Below are positions 16,388-25,062 of a stretch of DNA of 34,187 nt, piece by piece (positions within the stretch are counted from its first letter, which is position 1; the number at the start of each line of letters is the position of its first letter). The stretch covers positions 1 through 34,187 of the forward strand of contig JAPPIL010000235.1 of NCBI GenBank assembly GCA_028877195.1, read 5' to 3'. The DNA comes from Pseudomonadota bacterium. Lineage in GTDB: Bacteria > Bdellovibrionota_B > Oligoflexia > Oligoflexales > JAPPIL01. The notes beneath the pieces are model-generated. The model was not told the origin of the DNA. It did no database searches and worked only from the letters and a program-made list of their open reading frames with translations. The position numbers and the translations under genes were made by a program.

Positions 16388-18042
16388 AAGGAAATAACCC
16401 GTTGGCAAAGAGCTAGTGAAGCAGAACGATGCGAAGCACAGATGATCGCAAGGTCATTTAGTTGGTTGCGAATTGTCTTCATGATGTTTTGCTCGGTGAT
16501 GCTGTCGATAGCGCTAAAACAGTCATCAAGTAGCAGCAGGCGCGGTTTACGAAGGATAGCACGGGCGATTGCCAAGCGTTGCTTTTGCCCACCAGAAAGA
16601 TCGACCCCCCATTCGCCGATTTTTGTGTCTAGTTTGGCTGGCAGTTTAGCGACAAAACTAGCTAGGTGCACAGTGTGCAAAGCTTCCCACAGTTGTTCGT
16701 CAGTATAGGTGCGGTCAAGAGAGAGGTTTTCACGCAAGCTAGTTGAGAGTAAGAACGTGCGTTGCGGCACATAAGCGATGAGTTCAGCACGAAGGTCGTT
16801 GTGGAGTTGACCGATGTCAGTGCCATACACCAGCACGCTGGCCGATGGAGTTGGCAAAAGACCTGCGCAGCAACGCAGCAGAGTAGTTTTGCCGCGCCCA
16901 AGATGACCTGCGATGCCAAGCCACTGCTGTTCTTCAAGGCAAAGGCTGAAATCGTTCAAGACTTGCCTATTTTGTTGATAGCAGAAGGTAAGCGCTGCGA
17001 CGCGCAGTAGTGGTTGTGCCGTGTCGATGGTGCGGCACGTGGGTTTGGGTGGCAAGGGCTGTTTGCTGACTTCCAGAATGCGCTGACTGCTTGCTAGTCC
17101 TAGTTGCCAAGTGGAGATGCAGTCGCCCAAATCATAGAGAGAAGTTTGCAGAATTAAGACATAAGAAGTAAGGGCAAAAAATTCCCCTAGTGATAATGTC
17201 CCAGCTTGTAGCTTGTGAAGACCAAGTGTAAACAGCAGTCCATAAGAAAAGAAGACTGGCACCACCCCGAATGGAAAGATCAACCACCCGACGCGTTGGG
17301 TGTTGAAATGACGGTCAGCATATTCACGTGCGGAGCTGCCGAGTTTGCGTTGCCAGAAGCCTTCGCTACCAGTCGAGCGTTGCAACTTGATGGTCGCAAG
17401 AGTTTGGGCGATGAGGTCAGAGAGACGGGACATTTCCTCTTGCGCATGCAGGTGCAGACGGTGTTCACGACGGGCAAGGCGTGAGATAAATGGCGGCATA
17501 AGGCAAAATGCTCCGAATACCAGCAGTGCGATTTGGGCATCGATCTGGAGCATCATGATTAGGGATAAGCCGACGATGCAGACCATGTTAACGGTGAGGA
17601 CGATGTTGAAACCATACATGAAGCGGGTGTAATTGTAGTCTTGTGCCACGCGGTTGACGAGGTCGCCAGTGGTATAGCGGCGCATAAATGAAAAAAAAGG
17701 AACATGCTTAAGTGCTTGCCACACTTGCTCACGGACTTCTTTGCCTGCAAGGTGCGTCATCCTTGCCAACCCTTCTCGCCACAACACGCCGCCAAAGTAA
17801 GCGACGAAGAATAAAACTAAAAGCGTGTAGGCAAGGGTGTGTAGGGTAGCTGCTGGGGTTGGGCGTTGGAAGATAGCAGGCACAGCTGCGATGCCGACGA
17901 CAAAGAGGTCGAGCATCCACTGGATAAATTTTGGCACTGCGACTTCGGTTAAGCAGGTAAGCAGAACGCCAAAACTTCCGAAGCTGTAAAAGAGCCAGTT
18001 GCGGCGAGCGAAGGAGAAAAATTCCAGTAAGGTAGCGTTCAT
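16384..18042 (-). CDS. ABC exporter half-transporter, degenerate-site subunit (MdlA-like)
   Basis: 552 residues with a six-helix membrane domain and an ATPase domain. Walker A is GHLGRGKT (about residue 381), and the signature LSGGQKQRLAIARA is canonical. Walker B reads LLLLDDCFSAIDS, with Asp in place of the catalytic Glu, the hallmark of the non-hydrolysing site of heterodimeric exporters. It thus complements the next gene, which has Glu but a damaged signature. The ATG at 18042 starts the two-gene unit. Divergently transcribed exbD begins 101 bp away, so both promoters must share this short gap. Confidence 0.88.
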   Translation of the reverse strand: MNATLLEFFSFARRNWLFYSFGSFGVLLTCLTEVAVPKFIQWMLDLFVVGIAAVPAIFQRPTPAATLHTLAYTLLVLFFVAYFGGVLWREGLARMTHLAGKEVREQVWQALKHVPFFSFMRRYTTGDLVNRVAQDYNYTRFMYGFNIVLTVNMVCIVGLSLIMMLQIDAQIALLVFGAFCLMPPFISRLARREHRLHLHAQEEMSRLSDLIAQTLATIKLQRSTGSEGFWQRKLGSSAREYADRHFNTQRVGWLIFPFGVVPVFFSYGLLFTLGLHKLQAGTLSLGEFFALTSYVLILQTSLYDLGDCISTWQLGLASSQRILEVSKQPLPPKPTCRTIDTAQPLLRVAALTFCYQQNRQVLNDFSLCLEEQQWLGIAGHLGRGKTTLLRCCAGLLPTPSASVLVYGTDIGQLHNDLRAELIAYVPQRTFLLSTSLRENLSLDRTYTDEQLWEALHTVHLASFVAKLPAKLDTKIGEWGVDLSGGQKQRLAIARAILRKPRLLLLDDCFSAIDSITEQNIMKTIRNQLNDLAIICASHRSASLALCQRVISL

Positions 18043-18142
18043 GCTAGCGACGACCAGCGATCAGGGGAAGAGGGTGAGCAGCAGGCCACCCAACAAACTT
18101 GAAGATGGTAGCACCAAGAGTGGTTAATGTCGAGGGGAGGCG

Positions 18143-18529
18143 ATGCAACAGGATATGCAGTCGGAAGAAGAGATTACGGGCATCAATATCACGCCACTAG
18201 TAGATGTTATGCTGGTGCTGCTGGTCATTTTCATGGTTACGAGCAGCTACCTCGATCAGGCTGGTATTACGCTTGAATTGCCAACCGCCAGCACGGGGGT
18301 CGCTGTCGAGCAAGGGATTACTATCAGTATCGCTAGGGACGGTAAGCGCTACTATAAGCAGCAGGTGATGAGTGATGTCAAGTTAATCGAACTGTTGAGC
18401 GACAAGCAGGGCGAGCACATAACTATCGCAGCCGATCAGCACACCCCGCACGGTCAGGTCGTGGCAGTAATCGATTTGGTTCGCGATCAAAAAATTTTTG
18501 ATATTTCGCTACATACGCTTGCCGATTAG
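18143..18529 (+). CDS. ExbD/TolR family protein, without a TolQ/ExbB partner nearby
   Basis: 128 residues. A short cytoplasmic N-terminus, one transmembrane helix (about 18-36) and a periplasmic C-terminal domain are typical of ExbD/TolR. The proton-path aspartate is Asp21 in NITPLVDVMLVLLVIFMV. The family works with an ExbB/TolQ pentamer to transmit proton motive force to TonB or the Tol-Pal system. No such partner gene is adjacent; upstream is the divergent ABC exporter. The ribosome site is excellent (GGGGAGG, 3-4 bp before ATG). The stop codon overlaps that of the convergent lipoprotein gene by two bases. Confidence 0.9.
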   Translation: MQQDMQSEEEITGINITPLVDVMLVLLVIFMVTSSYLDQAGITLELPTASTGVAVEQGITISIARDGKRYYKQQVMSDVKLIELLSDKQGEHITIAADQHTPHGQVVAVIDLVRDQKIFDISLHTLAD

Positions 18530-19215
18530 TTGGCAAGCGGTCTTGGTGTTGTAGTGGTCTTGAATACGGGCGGTAAGCCGAGCGCTTCGATCAGCATTTG
18601 TTGGGCTTTTTGGTATTCTGCTGGTGTTAGCTCAATATCCTGCATCGAGTTCTGGTATTTTGCCCCCTTCAACTCGGCATCAAAGGCACTGCGAGCATCG
18701 CTGCCCTCTCGCTGCCATAAGGCAACGCTTTTGGTCAGGATGATGCCAGCCAACAGTATGATGCCTGCGCGTTTAGTGTGGCTACCCTTGACCAGCTTGG
18801 GCAAGACATCAGCCTCTCTAAGTGCGCCAGCGGCATCGACCAAGAAGTTGGCGTAGCGCTCGGAGATACCGAGTAACAGTGTGGTGATGCCTGCTGCCGA
18901 GCTGATTTTTTTTAACAGCTGATCTCTGGTGGTTTCGCCTGCTTCAGATGGCAGGTCGCTGGCGGTGAGTTCCTGCTCGATAAGTTTGCGGCAATCGTTA
19001 GGCAATGCCGTCCTGCCGGCAGCATAGGCTTCGGAAGCAGCAACGATAGAGTCGTAGGTGCGGCACTCTAGCAGAATATACAACTTTGCCGCTTGCTGTT
19101 TTTTAGAGATCAAGCCCATAACTCGCTCATGCTGCTGGTCGATCAACCAACTCACATCCGCATGTTGGTCGTCGGCAGCACAGCTAATCAAGAACAAAAC
19201 CAACAACATCCGCAT
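18526..19215 (-). CDS. Hypothetical lipoprotein
   Basis: 229 residues. The lipobox LFLIS-Cys12 follows a short signal peptide. The body is mostly helical and carries an internal hydrophobic stretch (about 150-167, GIILLAGIILTKSVAL), so the protein may also insert in a membrane. The C-terminus is Thr/Pro-rich. I recognise no family. It converges on exbD with both stop codons sharing two bases, so the pair have no intergenic space and possibly form antisense transcripts. Confidence 0.7.
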   Translation of the reverse strand: MRMLLVLFLISCAADDQHADVSWLIDQQHERVMGLISKKQQAAKLYILLECRTYDSIVAASEAYAAGRTALPNDCRKLIEQELTASDLPSEAGETTRDQLLKKISSAAGITTLLLGISERYANFLVDAAGALREADVLPKLVKGSHTKRAGIILLAGIILTKSVALWQREGSDARSAFDAELKGAKYQNSMQDIELTPAEYQKAQQMLIEALGLPPVFKTTTTPRPLAN

Positions 19216-19515
19216 GGTAGCCCCCCTTCTTTCTAATTCGGCATCTTCAGCAAGACAATAATTTCGATGAATTTACTTCAACCGTAGCAGGAACTGTGCT
19301 AGAAGCCCTAGCGCCGACGATAAAAATGGTAACCATCGGGTATGGCGAGGCAATTTTTCTAGCCGACCAAAATATCATGTCTATTTTTCAAAACTTGTTA
19401 AAGGTGTTTACGCTTAAAAGTTTAATTGCATTTGCGAGCATAGTTTGATGCTTTCTGTAAGTTCTTTTAAAGAAACTCATAATAGTAACGGTTATTAACT
19501 GTAAAAAAAGTAGCC
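19216..19515. other. Intergenic region before hemE
   Basis: 300 bp upstream of hemE and divergent from the lipoprotein gene. It contains one short open frame (see 19296-19448) and AT-rich sequence near 19440-19500 likely to hold the hemE promoter, though I could not fix -35/-10 boxes. No tRNA or riboswitch was recognised. Confidence 0.35.
19296..19448 (+). CDS. Possible small ORF (50 residues)
   Basis: A frame open from about 19221 to a TGA at 19446-19448 can start at GTG 19296, preceded by AGGA at short spacing. The product ends in a hydrophobic/amphipathic stretch (NLLKVFTLKSLIAFASIV). The residues upstream of the GTG (NNFDEFTSTVAGT) also look protein-like, so this may instead be the tail of a decayed gene. 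No family is recognised. Confidence 0.25.
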   Translation: MLEALAPTIKMVTIGYGEAIFLADQNIMSIFQNLLKVFTLKSLIAFASIV

Positions 19516-20514
19516 ATGCACTTGTTTCAGCAGGCGGTTGCAGGTGGCAAGCCTAGCCGTGTTCCAGTTTGGTTGATGCGTCAAGCGGGTCGTTATGACC
19601 CAGCCTACCAACAACTCAAGCGTCAGAGCGGGTTGGCCTTGGGGGAACTGTTTCGACACCCGCAGTTAGCGGCTGAAATCTCGTTGCTGCCACGCGCGAT
19701 CGGTGTCGATGCCCTGATTATCTTCCAAGATATTTTGACTATACTTGCTCCAATGGGGGCGGAATTTGTCTATGACCCGAAGCCGCGGCTGCGGTCGTTT
19801 GCGGCTGGGCAGTTGCCATCCTTACATCCGTGCGATGTCGCGGATGCGATGCCCTTTGTGGCGGAGACCCTGCGGTTAGTGCAGGCGGAATCAAGTTTGC
19901 CGCTGCTCGGCTTTGCGGGTGCGCCGTTGACGTTAGCGGTATTTTTAGTTGAAGGCGGCAGCTTTGGGCGTGCTCAGAACTTTCGTCGCTTTATGCAGGA
20001 GCAGCCGCGGCAACTGCATGTGCTGCTGGCGCTGTTGGCCGACCATACGCGTGCCTATTTGCAACTCCAAGTAGAAGCAGGGGCTGCGGCGGTGCAACTG
20101 TTTGAATCGGCAGCCGAGCTGTTCAGTATCGAGGAGTATCAGGAGTTTGCTTTGCCCTATCAACAGCGCGCACTTGCGGATCAACGGGCTGCGACGATTA
20201 TCTTTGCTAAAAATTTCTATGACTTGTCCTTGCTGCAGCGCAGTGGGGCGACGGTTATCAGTTTGCCTGCGGGGATCAGTATCAGTTCTGTGCGTCAACA
20301 GTTGGGGGCAAAGACCGTCGTGCAGGGCAATATCAGCAATCGTCTGCTCGTACAAGGTAGCAAGGCGATGATCAAGCAGGCGGTGCAGGAGTGTATCGCA
20401 GCTAGTGGCGGGCGCGGTCATATCCTGAACCTCGATCATGGTATTTTGCCTGCAACTTCCTACGAAAAAGTTCGGCACTTGGTCGCTTGTGCCGCGTTGG
20501 GGGCATCATGCTAA
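19516..20514 (+). CDS. hemE: Uroporphyrinogen decarboxylase
   Basis: 332 residues, slightly short at the N-terminus compared with the usual 340-360. The enzyme removes four acetate carboxyls from uroporphyrinogen III to give coproporphyrinogen III in haem synthesis. The signature RQAGRY (22-27) and catalytic Asp72 in FQDILTI are present, and Ser198 sits in FESAAELF. The usual active-site Tyr (TYMVEGG in many homologues) is Phe143 here (TLAVFLVEGG), and the C-terminal motif reads LDHGI where many have LGHGI. It heads an operon with plsC-like, uvrB and uvrC genes; its stop overlaps the next start (ATGCTAA). The ribosome site is weak. Confidence 0.93.
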   Translation: MHLFQQAVAGGKPSRVPVWLMRQAGRYDPAYQQLKRQSGLALGELFRHPQLAAEISLLPRAIGVDALIIFQDILTILAPMGAEFVYDPKPRLRSFAAGQLPSLHPCDVADAMPFVAETLRLVQAESSLPLLGFAGAPLTLAVFLVEGGSFGRAQNFRRFMQEQPRQLHVLLALLADHTRAYLQLQVEAGAAAVQLFESAAELFSIEEYQEFALPYQQRALADQRAATIIFAKNFYDLSLLQRSGATVISLPAGISISSVRQQLGAKTVVQGNISNRLLVQGSKAMIKQAVQECIAASGGRGHILNLDHGILPATSYEKVRHLVACAALGASC

Positions 20515-21377
20515 AGATGGGGGTCAATGCGCTGTTACTGCTGCTGCTCTTTGTGTGCATGACGTTGCTGCTGGTCGTTGTGAATGTCTTGTTGCTGTTG
20601 AACCTCCTGTGTGTTGCGCCGTTTTCAGCGCACAGGTCTCGTGCTTGGGCTGCCGAGATCGCGACAGGTTGGTTGCGGGTGGGAAAGTTTTACATGGAGC
20701 ATGTGCTAAAGATCAGTTATCGCAGCCATGTTGATGCGAAGGTGCAGGAGAGGTTACAAGCGGTGCAAAAAGGCATTTTGATCGCCAATCATCAATCGAT
20801 GATCGATATTCTAGTTATGAATCAATTGGCGGCGCAATTCAGTCGTCAGCAGGAGCTGACTTGGCTCGCCAAGAACACTTTTAAGTATGTGCCCTTGCTC
20901 GGCTGGGGAGCATACTTGACGGGTTCAAACGTCTATCTCAAGCGCGACTGGGATCGTGATAAGAGCAAGCTACGGGAGTCATTTGACCAACTGCTTGTCT
21001 CGGAGCGTCCCTTTTGGCTGCTGTTTTGCCCAGAGGGAACGCGCCTAACCGCAAAAAGGCTGGCGGCATCACAGGCGTTCAACCGTCGCCAACAGCGTCC
21101 GCCGTTCAAAAGAATCTTATCCCCCCGCGCCAAAGGGTTCATTGCGGCGGTAACGGCATTGCGTCCGGTGGTCAGTGCGGTTATCGATGTTACGATCTGC
21201 TACTCGCATCGCCCGCCGCTGTTTGCACATATTCTGCGCGGCGAAAGGATCACCATCGACGTTCATGTCAAGGTCTTGCCGATAGACAGCTTGCCGACCG
21301 ATACGGAAGGGTTGCGAGATTGGCTGTTCGATCTCTTCAAGGCGAAGGATCAATTGCTCTCGGCATCATCACCCTAG
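20508..21377 (+). CDS. 1-acyl-glycerol-phosphate acyltransferase family protein (PlsC/LPLAT)
   Basis: 289 residues. A very hydrophobic N-terminal helix (about 7-36) anchors it in the inner membrane. The acyltransferase motifs are HX4D (His95, Asp100 in NHQSMID) and PEGTR (175-179), with YLKRDWDRDKSKL between them as in the LCLAT/AGPAT3-5-like and YihG subfamily. It probably acylates lysophosphatidate or a related lysophospholipid. The ATG at 20508 overlaps the hemE stop and follows GGGGG; a frame open to 20487 has no better start. Its TAG overlaps the uvrB GTG (TAGTG). Confidence 0.85.
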   Translation: MLKMGVNALLLLLLFVCMTLLLVVVNVLLLLNLLCVAPFSAHRSRAWAAEIATGWLRVGKFYMEHVLKISYRSHVDAKVQERLQAVQKGILIANHQSMIDILVMNQLAAQFSRQQELTWLAKNTFKYVPLLGWGAYLTGSNVYLKRDWDRDKSKLRESFDQLLVSERPFWLLFCPEGTRLTAKRLAASQAFNRRQQRPPFKRILSPRAKGFIAAVTALRPVVSAVIDVTICYSHRPPLFAHILRGERITIDVHVKVLPIDSLPTDTEGLRDWLFDLFKAKDQLLSASSP

Positions 21378-23350
21378 TGCGCTTTTCACTACAAGCTCCA
21401 TACTCACCCGCAGGCGACCAGCCGCAGGCGATCGCCGCGACCTTGCGGCATCTAGACGCAGGGCAAAAACATCAGGTAGTGCTTGGTGTTACTGGGTCGG
21501 GCAAAACATTTACCGTTGCCCAGATCATTGCCGCCCGTCAGCAGCCTGCCCTGATCATCGCCCCCAACAAAACCCTTGCGGCCCAGCTGTATATGGAGAT
21601 GAAGTCGCTGTTTCCTGCTAATCAGGTCGAATTTTTCATCAGCTACTATGACTACTATCAGCCTGAAGCATACGTAGTAAGCACTAACACTTACATTGAG
21701 AAGGAATCATCGATCAACGATGACATCGACAAAATGCGCCACCAAGCAACGCGAGCCTTGTTTGAGTGTCAGGATACGATAATCGTGGCGAGTGTCAGTT
21801 GTATTTATGGGCTTGGTTCGCCTGAAAATTATGCCAAGCTGGTCTGCTCGCTCGCGATTGGGCAGGAGATGGATCGCGATACTTTTCTTGGGCAGTTGGT
21901 CGATTTGCACTACAGTCGCAGCGACAAGGAGTTGGGGCGCGGCAACTTTCGAGTGCGTGGTGATCGTGTTGATGTTTTGCCAGCGCACCATGATCGTGAG
22001 GCGGTGCGGGTGGACTTTGGGCAGCAGCAGATCGTCGCACTGGCGTTGATCGATGTCATCAGTGGTAAAGAGCTGCGTCAGGTCGAAAGCCTTTCTCTTT
22101 ATCCCAATAGCCACTACTTGACGGAGCGGCAAAACATGCCGACCATCGTGCAGGAGATTTTGCGCGATCTCGGTGTGCGCTTGCGGGAGTTTAGGGCGCA
22201 GGGCAAAGAGTTAGAGTATCAACGCCTTGAGCAACGCACGCTGCGAGATGTTGAAGCTTTGGAGCAGTTGGGCTTTTGCCCAGGTATCGAAAACTACGCT
22301 CGTTATTTGAATGGGTTAGCAGTAGGCGAGCCGCCACCGACGCTGCTTGACTACTTTCCGCAAAAATTTTTGACGATTATCGATGAAAGTCATATCACCG
22401 CGCCACAAATCCGCGGCATGTATCACGGTGATCGCAGTCGCAAGCAGGTGTTGGTTGAGCATGGGTTTCGCTTGCCTGCCGCTCTCGACAATCGCCCGTT
22501 GAATTTTGATGAATTTTTAGCGAAAAGCGACCAAATTCTTTATATTTCTGCCACCCCTGGCACGTACGAACTGACGATGGCTGCCGAGCGTTATGCGGAG
22601 ATTATCATTCGCCCGACTGGGTTGGTCGATCCTGTTATCGAGGTGCGGTCTGCGACCGATCAGGTGGCGGACTTTGGTCGCCAAGCCCAAGTGGTAATTA
22701 AACGTGGCGGGCGAGCATTGGTAACGACTTTGACGAAACGGATGGCGGAGGACTTGAGCATGCATTATCGCCAAGAGATGCGGGTGCGCTATCTCCATGC
22801 GGATATCGACAGTTTAGAACGGGCGGCTCTTTTGCGCGATTTGCGCAAGGGGGAGTATGATGTGTTGGTTGGGATAAATCTGTTGCGGGAGGGTTTAGAC
22901 TTGCCAGAAGTCGAGTTGGTAGCGGTGCTTGATGCTGATAAGGAAGGGTTTTTGCGTTCCAAGACTTCGCTGACCCAGATCGTTGGGCGTGCTGCTCGCA
23001 ATGTTTCAGCGCGGGTGATTTTTTATGCTGACCGTATTACCGACTCAATCGCTGCCTGCCAACGGGAAACCGAGCGCCGCCGTGAGCGGCAACTGGCATT
23101 TAACCGTCAACATGGGATTGTGCCCCAGACCGTGCAGAAGGAGTTGCCGCGTGATTTGCGTGAAATCTTTGGTTTGCAGCAAAAATCACGTCTAGCGATC
23201 GCCAGCAGTGAGGTGGATAAGGCGATTGTGAAAAAAAACAAAGCGATGCAGAAGGCAGCGGCGATGCTTGATTTTGAACGGGCGGCACAGTTACGCGACG
23301 AGATCAAAGTATTGAAGCAAGCGCTGCTGGAAGTAGATAGTGGTAGCTAA
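21377..23350 (+). CDS. uvrB: UvrABC excision nuclease subunit B
   Basis: 657 residues from the GTG at 21377, which overlaps the plsC-like stop and gives the conserved start (RFSLQAPYSPAGDQPQAI). UvrB is the damage-verifying helicase-like subunit handed DNA by UvrA and used by UvrC. Walker A is GVTGSGKT (37-44). The beta-hairpin signature YYDYYQPEAYV and the DESH helicase motif are present, and the C-terminal UVR helix pair (MLDFERAAQLRDEIKVLK) that binds UvrC is intact. The open frame upstream to 21014 lies inside the plsC gene in another frame and is not coding. Its end overlaps uvrC by 11 bases. Confidence 0.97.
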   Translation: MRFSLQAPYSPAGDQPQAIAATLRHLDAGQKHQVVLGVTGSGKTFTVAQIIAARQQPALIIAPNKTLAAQLYMEMKSLFPANQVEFFISYYDYYQPEAYVVSTNTYIEKESSINDDIDKMRHQATRALFECQDTIIVASVSCIYGLGSPENYAKLVCSLAIGQEMDRDTFLGQLVDLHYSRSDKELGRGNFRVRGDRVDVLPAHHDREAVRVDFGQQQIVALALIDVISGKELRQVESLSLYPNSHYLTERQNMPTIVQEILRDLGVRLREFRAQGKELEYQRLEQRTLRDVEALEQLGFCPGIENYARYLNGLAVGEPPPTLLDYFPQKFLTIIDESHITAPQIRGMYHGDRSRKQVLVEHGFRLPAALDNRPLNFDEFLAKSDQILYISATPGTYELTMAAERYAEIIIRPTGLVDPVIEVRSATDQVADFGRQAQVVIKRGGRALVTTLTKRMAEDLSMHYRQEMRVRYLHADIDSLERAALLRDLRKGEYDVLVGINLLREGLDLPEVELVAVLDADKEGFLRSKTSLTQIVGRAARNVSARVIFYADRITDSIAACQRETERRRERQLAFNRQHGIVPQTVQKELPRDLREIFGLQQKSRLAIASSEVDKAIVKKNKAMQKAAAMLDFERAAQLRDEIKVLKQALLEVDSGS

Positions 23351-25049
23351 ACTTACCGACAAGTGGCGGACAATGCCTGTTGATAGTGGCATCTACCTGC
23401 TGAAAGACGATGCCCAGCGGGTGATTTATGTTGGCAAGGCAAAGAATTTACGCGCCCGCTTGCGGAGCTATTTTAGCAACCGCAGCAAGCAGTCTACAGA
23501 CGTTAAGTTGCAGGCATTGATTGCTGCATGTCAGGATTTTGAGGTAATCGTTACCAGCAACGAGGTTGAGGCTTTGCTGCTAGAGCGCACTTGGATCAGA
23601 CAACAAAAGCCAAAGTATAATGTCCTGTTGCGCGACGACAAGGAGTATCCGTATTTACGTATCGATTGGCAAGAAACATGGCCGCGTCTAGAGAAGGTGC
23701 GCCGCCAAAAGCAAGATGGTGCGCAGTATTTTGGCCCCTATGGTCGGCATTTGAATCTGCTGTCAGCCTTACTGCATCGGATGTTTCCTTTGATCCGCTG
23801 CACACGCAAGCAGTTTAAACTTATGCAGCGCCCATGCAACTATTATCAAATGCGAATGTGTCTTGCTCCTTGTGTGTATGCTGTGCCCAAGCAAAAGTAT
23901 TTGAAGATGCTAAAGCGGGCAGTGGCTGTGATTGAGGGCAACACCAAGATGGTCAAGAGCAGTTTGCAGCGGGCGATGCGGGCGGCATCTGGCCGTCAAG
24001 AGTATGAGGAAGCGGCTTCTTATCGCGATCAACTTAAGGCTTTGGAGCAGACCCAGCAGCGTCAGATAGCCGTATTGACGACCAAGTTAAACGCCGATGT
24101 CTTTGGTTTGGCACTCAAGGACAAGCAGGCGCTGGTCTATCTATTGATGGTGCGAGATGGTTGCATATCGGCGCAAGACCACTTTGTACTTTCCTGTTTA
24201 CTTGGTGATGAGCAGCAAGTGTTGAGCCAATTTTTGCTGCAATTCTATGAGCATCGCCAGCCGCCAGAGTTAATTCTCTTGCCGGCGGCAGTGGAAAAGG
24301 CGTTGCATACGGTAATCAGCGGGATACGCACAGTATCCGTGCGTGCCGACAGCACCACGCCGCGGGCGCAGGGTCGGGCTGGCAGCAACCATGAGCAGGA
24401 GTTGTTGGCATTGGCGCAAAAAAACGCCGAGCAGCAACTACAACTACAGTATCGCGATATCAACACCGAGCTGCGTGCGGTGCAGGACTTGTTGAAACTG
24501 AAAAAATTACCGCGCACGATAGAATGTGTAGATATTTCCAATTTACAAGGCACGGCAATCGTAGCGGCTATCGTCTGTTTTGTCGATGGTGTGCCCGCCA
24601 AGAGTCGTTATCGGCGCTATAAGATCGGTGGCGACAAGCCTGATGATTATGCCAGCATCAGGTCGGTCGTGCAGCGTCGTTGGCGGCGTGCGTTGCGCAA
24701 TCATGATGCTCCGGACTTGCTGTTGATCGATGGTGGTAAGGGGCAGCTGCAAGCGGCACGCAGTGCTGTCGGTGCGCAGGCTGATCTAGTTATTGCGAGC
24801 ATAGCAAAAAGTAGAAGCCGTCAGACCAGCAGCCGTGCGGTAGCAAGCGGTGAGCGTCTTTACCTTGCAGGTGAAGATGCGCCGATCGCGTTGCCGATGA
24901 GTTCGCACGCGTTTAGGATCATCGTGCAACTGCGTGATGAGGCGCATCGCTTCGCACTGTTGTATCACAGGTCTTTACGCGGGAACGAGTTGCTGCGAGG
25001 GCATACCCGCAGCAGTGCTGCGAGCAAACCAGCGAACGAAGAAAGTTAA
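23340..25049 (+). CDS. uvrC: UvrABC excision nuclease subunit C, lacking the C-terminal HhH domain
   Basis: 569 residues, shorter than the usual 600-620. The N-terminal GIY-YIG nuclease for the 3' cut is intact (GIY 17-19, YVG 30-32, Arg in NLRARL, Glu in SNEVEALLLE). The Cys motif (RPCNYYQMRMCLAPC), UVR motif (EYEEAASYRDQLKALE) and RNase H-like 5' nuclease (Asp in ECVDISN, Asp in LLLIDGGKGQ, His in DEAHRFALLYH) are present. After the last motif, where homologues continue into a tandem helix-hairpin-helix DNA-binding domain, this protein ends after about 30 Ser/Ala/Arg-rich residues. No frameshifted HhH is found before the next gene. The GTG start overlaps uvrB. Confidence 0.95.
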   Translation: MVAKLTDKWRTMPVDSGIYLLKDDAQRVIYVGKAKNLRARLRSYFSNRSKQSTDVKLQALIAACQDFEVIVTSNEVEALLLERTWIRQQKPKYNVLLRDDKEYPYLRIDWQETWPRLEKVRRQKQDGAQYFGPYGRHLNLLSALLHRMFPLIRCTRKQFKLMQRPCNYYQMRMCLAPCVYAVPKQKYLKMLKRAVAVIEGNTKMVKSSLQRAMRAASGRQEYEEAASYRDQLKALEQTQQRQIAVLTTKLNADVFGLALKDKQALVYLLMVRDGCISAQDHFVLSCLLGDEQQVLSQFLLQFYEHRQPPELILLPAAVEKALHTVISGIRTVSVRADSTTPRAQGRAGSNHEQELLALAQKNAEQQLQLQYRDINTELRAVQDLLKLKKLPRTIECVDISNLQGTAIVAAIVCFVDGVPAKSRYRRYKIGGDKPDDYASIRSVVQRRWRRALRNHDAPDLLLIDGGKGQLQAARSAVGAQADLVIASIAKSRSRQTSSRAVASGERLYLAGEDAPIALPMSSHAFRIIVQLRDEAHRFALLYHRSLRGNELLRGHTRSSAASKPANEES

Positions 25050-25062
25050 TTTAAAAATTAAC
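25045..25062. terminator. AT-rich inverted repeat between convergent genes
   Basis: GTTAATTT, a 2-base AA loop and AAATTAAC form an 8-bp stem that contains both the uvrC TAA and the TAA of the convergent lipoprotein. It is symmetric and could act in both directions, but the stem has only one G-C pair, so it is weak. Confidence 0.3.

Noticed and set aside
18043..18142. Residual exbB/tolQ upstream of exbD
   Set aside because: Only 100 bp, mostly the exporter promoter region; the short frame there (ending EDGSTKSG) has no TolQ features.
21014..21376. N-terminal extension of the uvrB frame through plsC
   Set aside because: It lies in another frame inside plsC, lacks UvrB similarity, and a GTG overlapping the plsC stop gives the conserved UvrB start.
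24930..25060. Frameshifted HhH domain of uvrC
   Set aside because: Translation of the other frames to the gene end shows no helix-hairpin-helix pattern.
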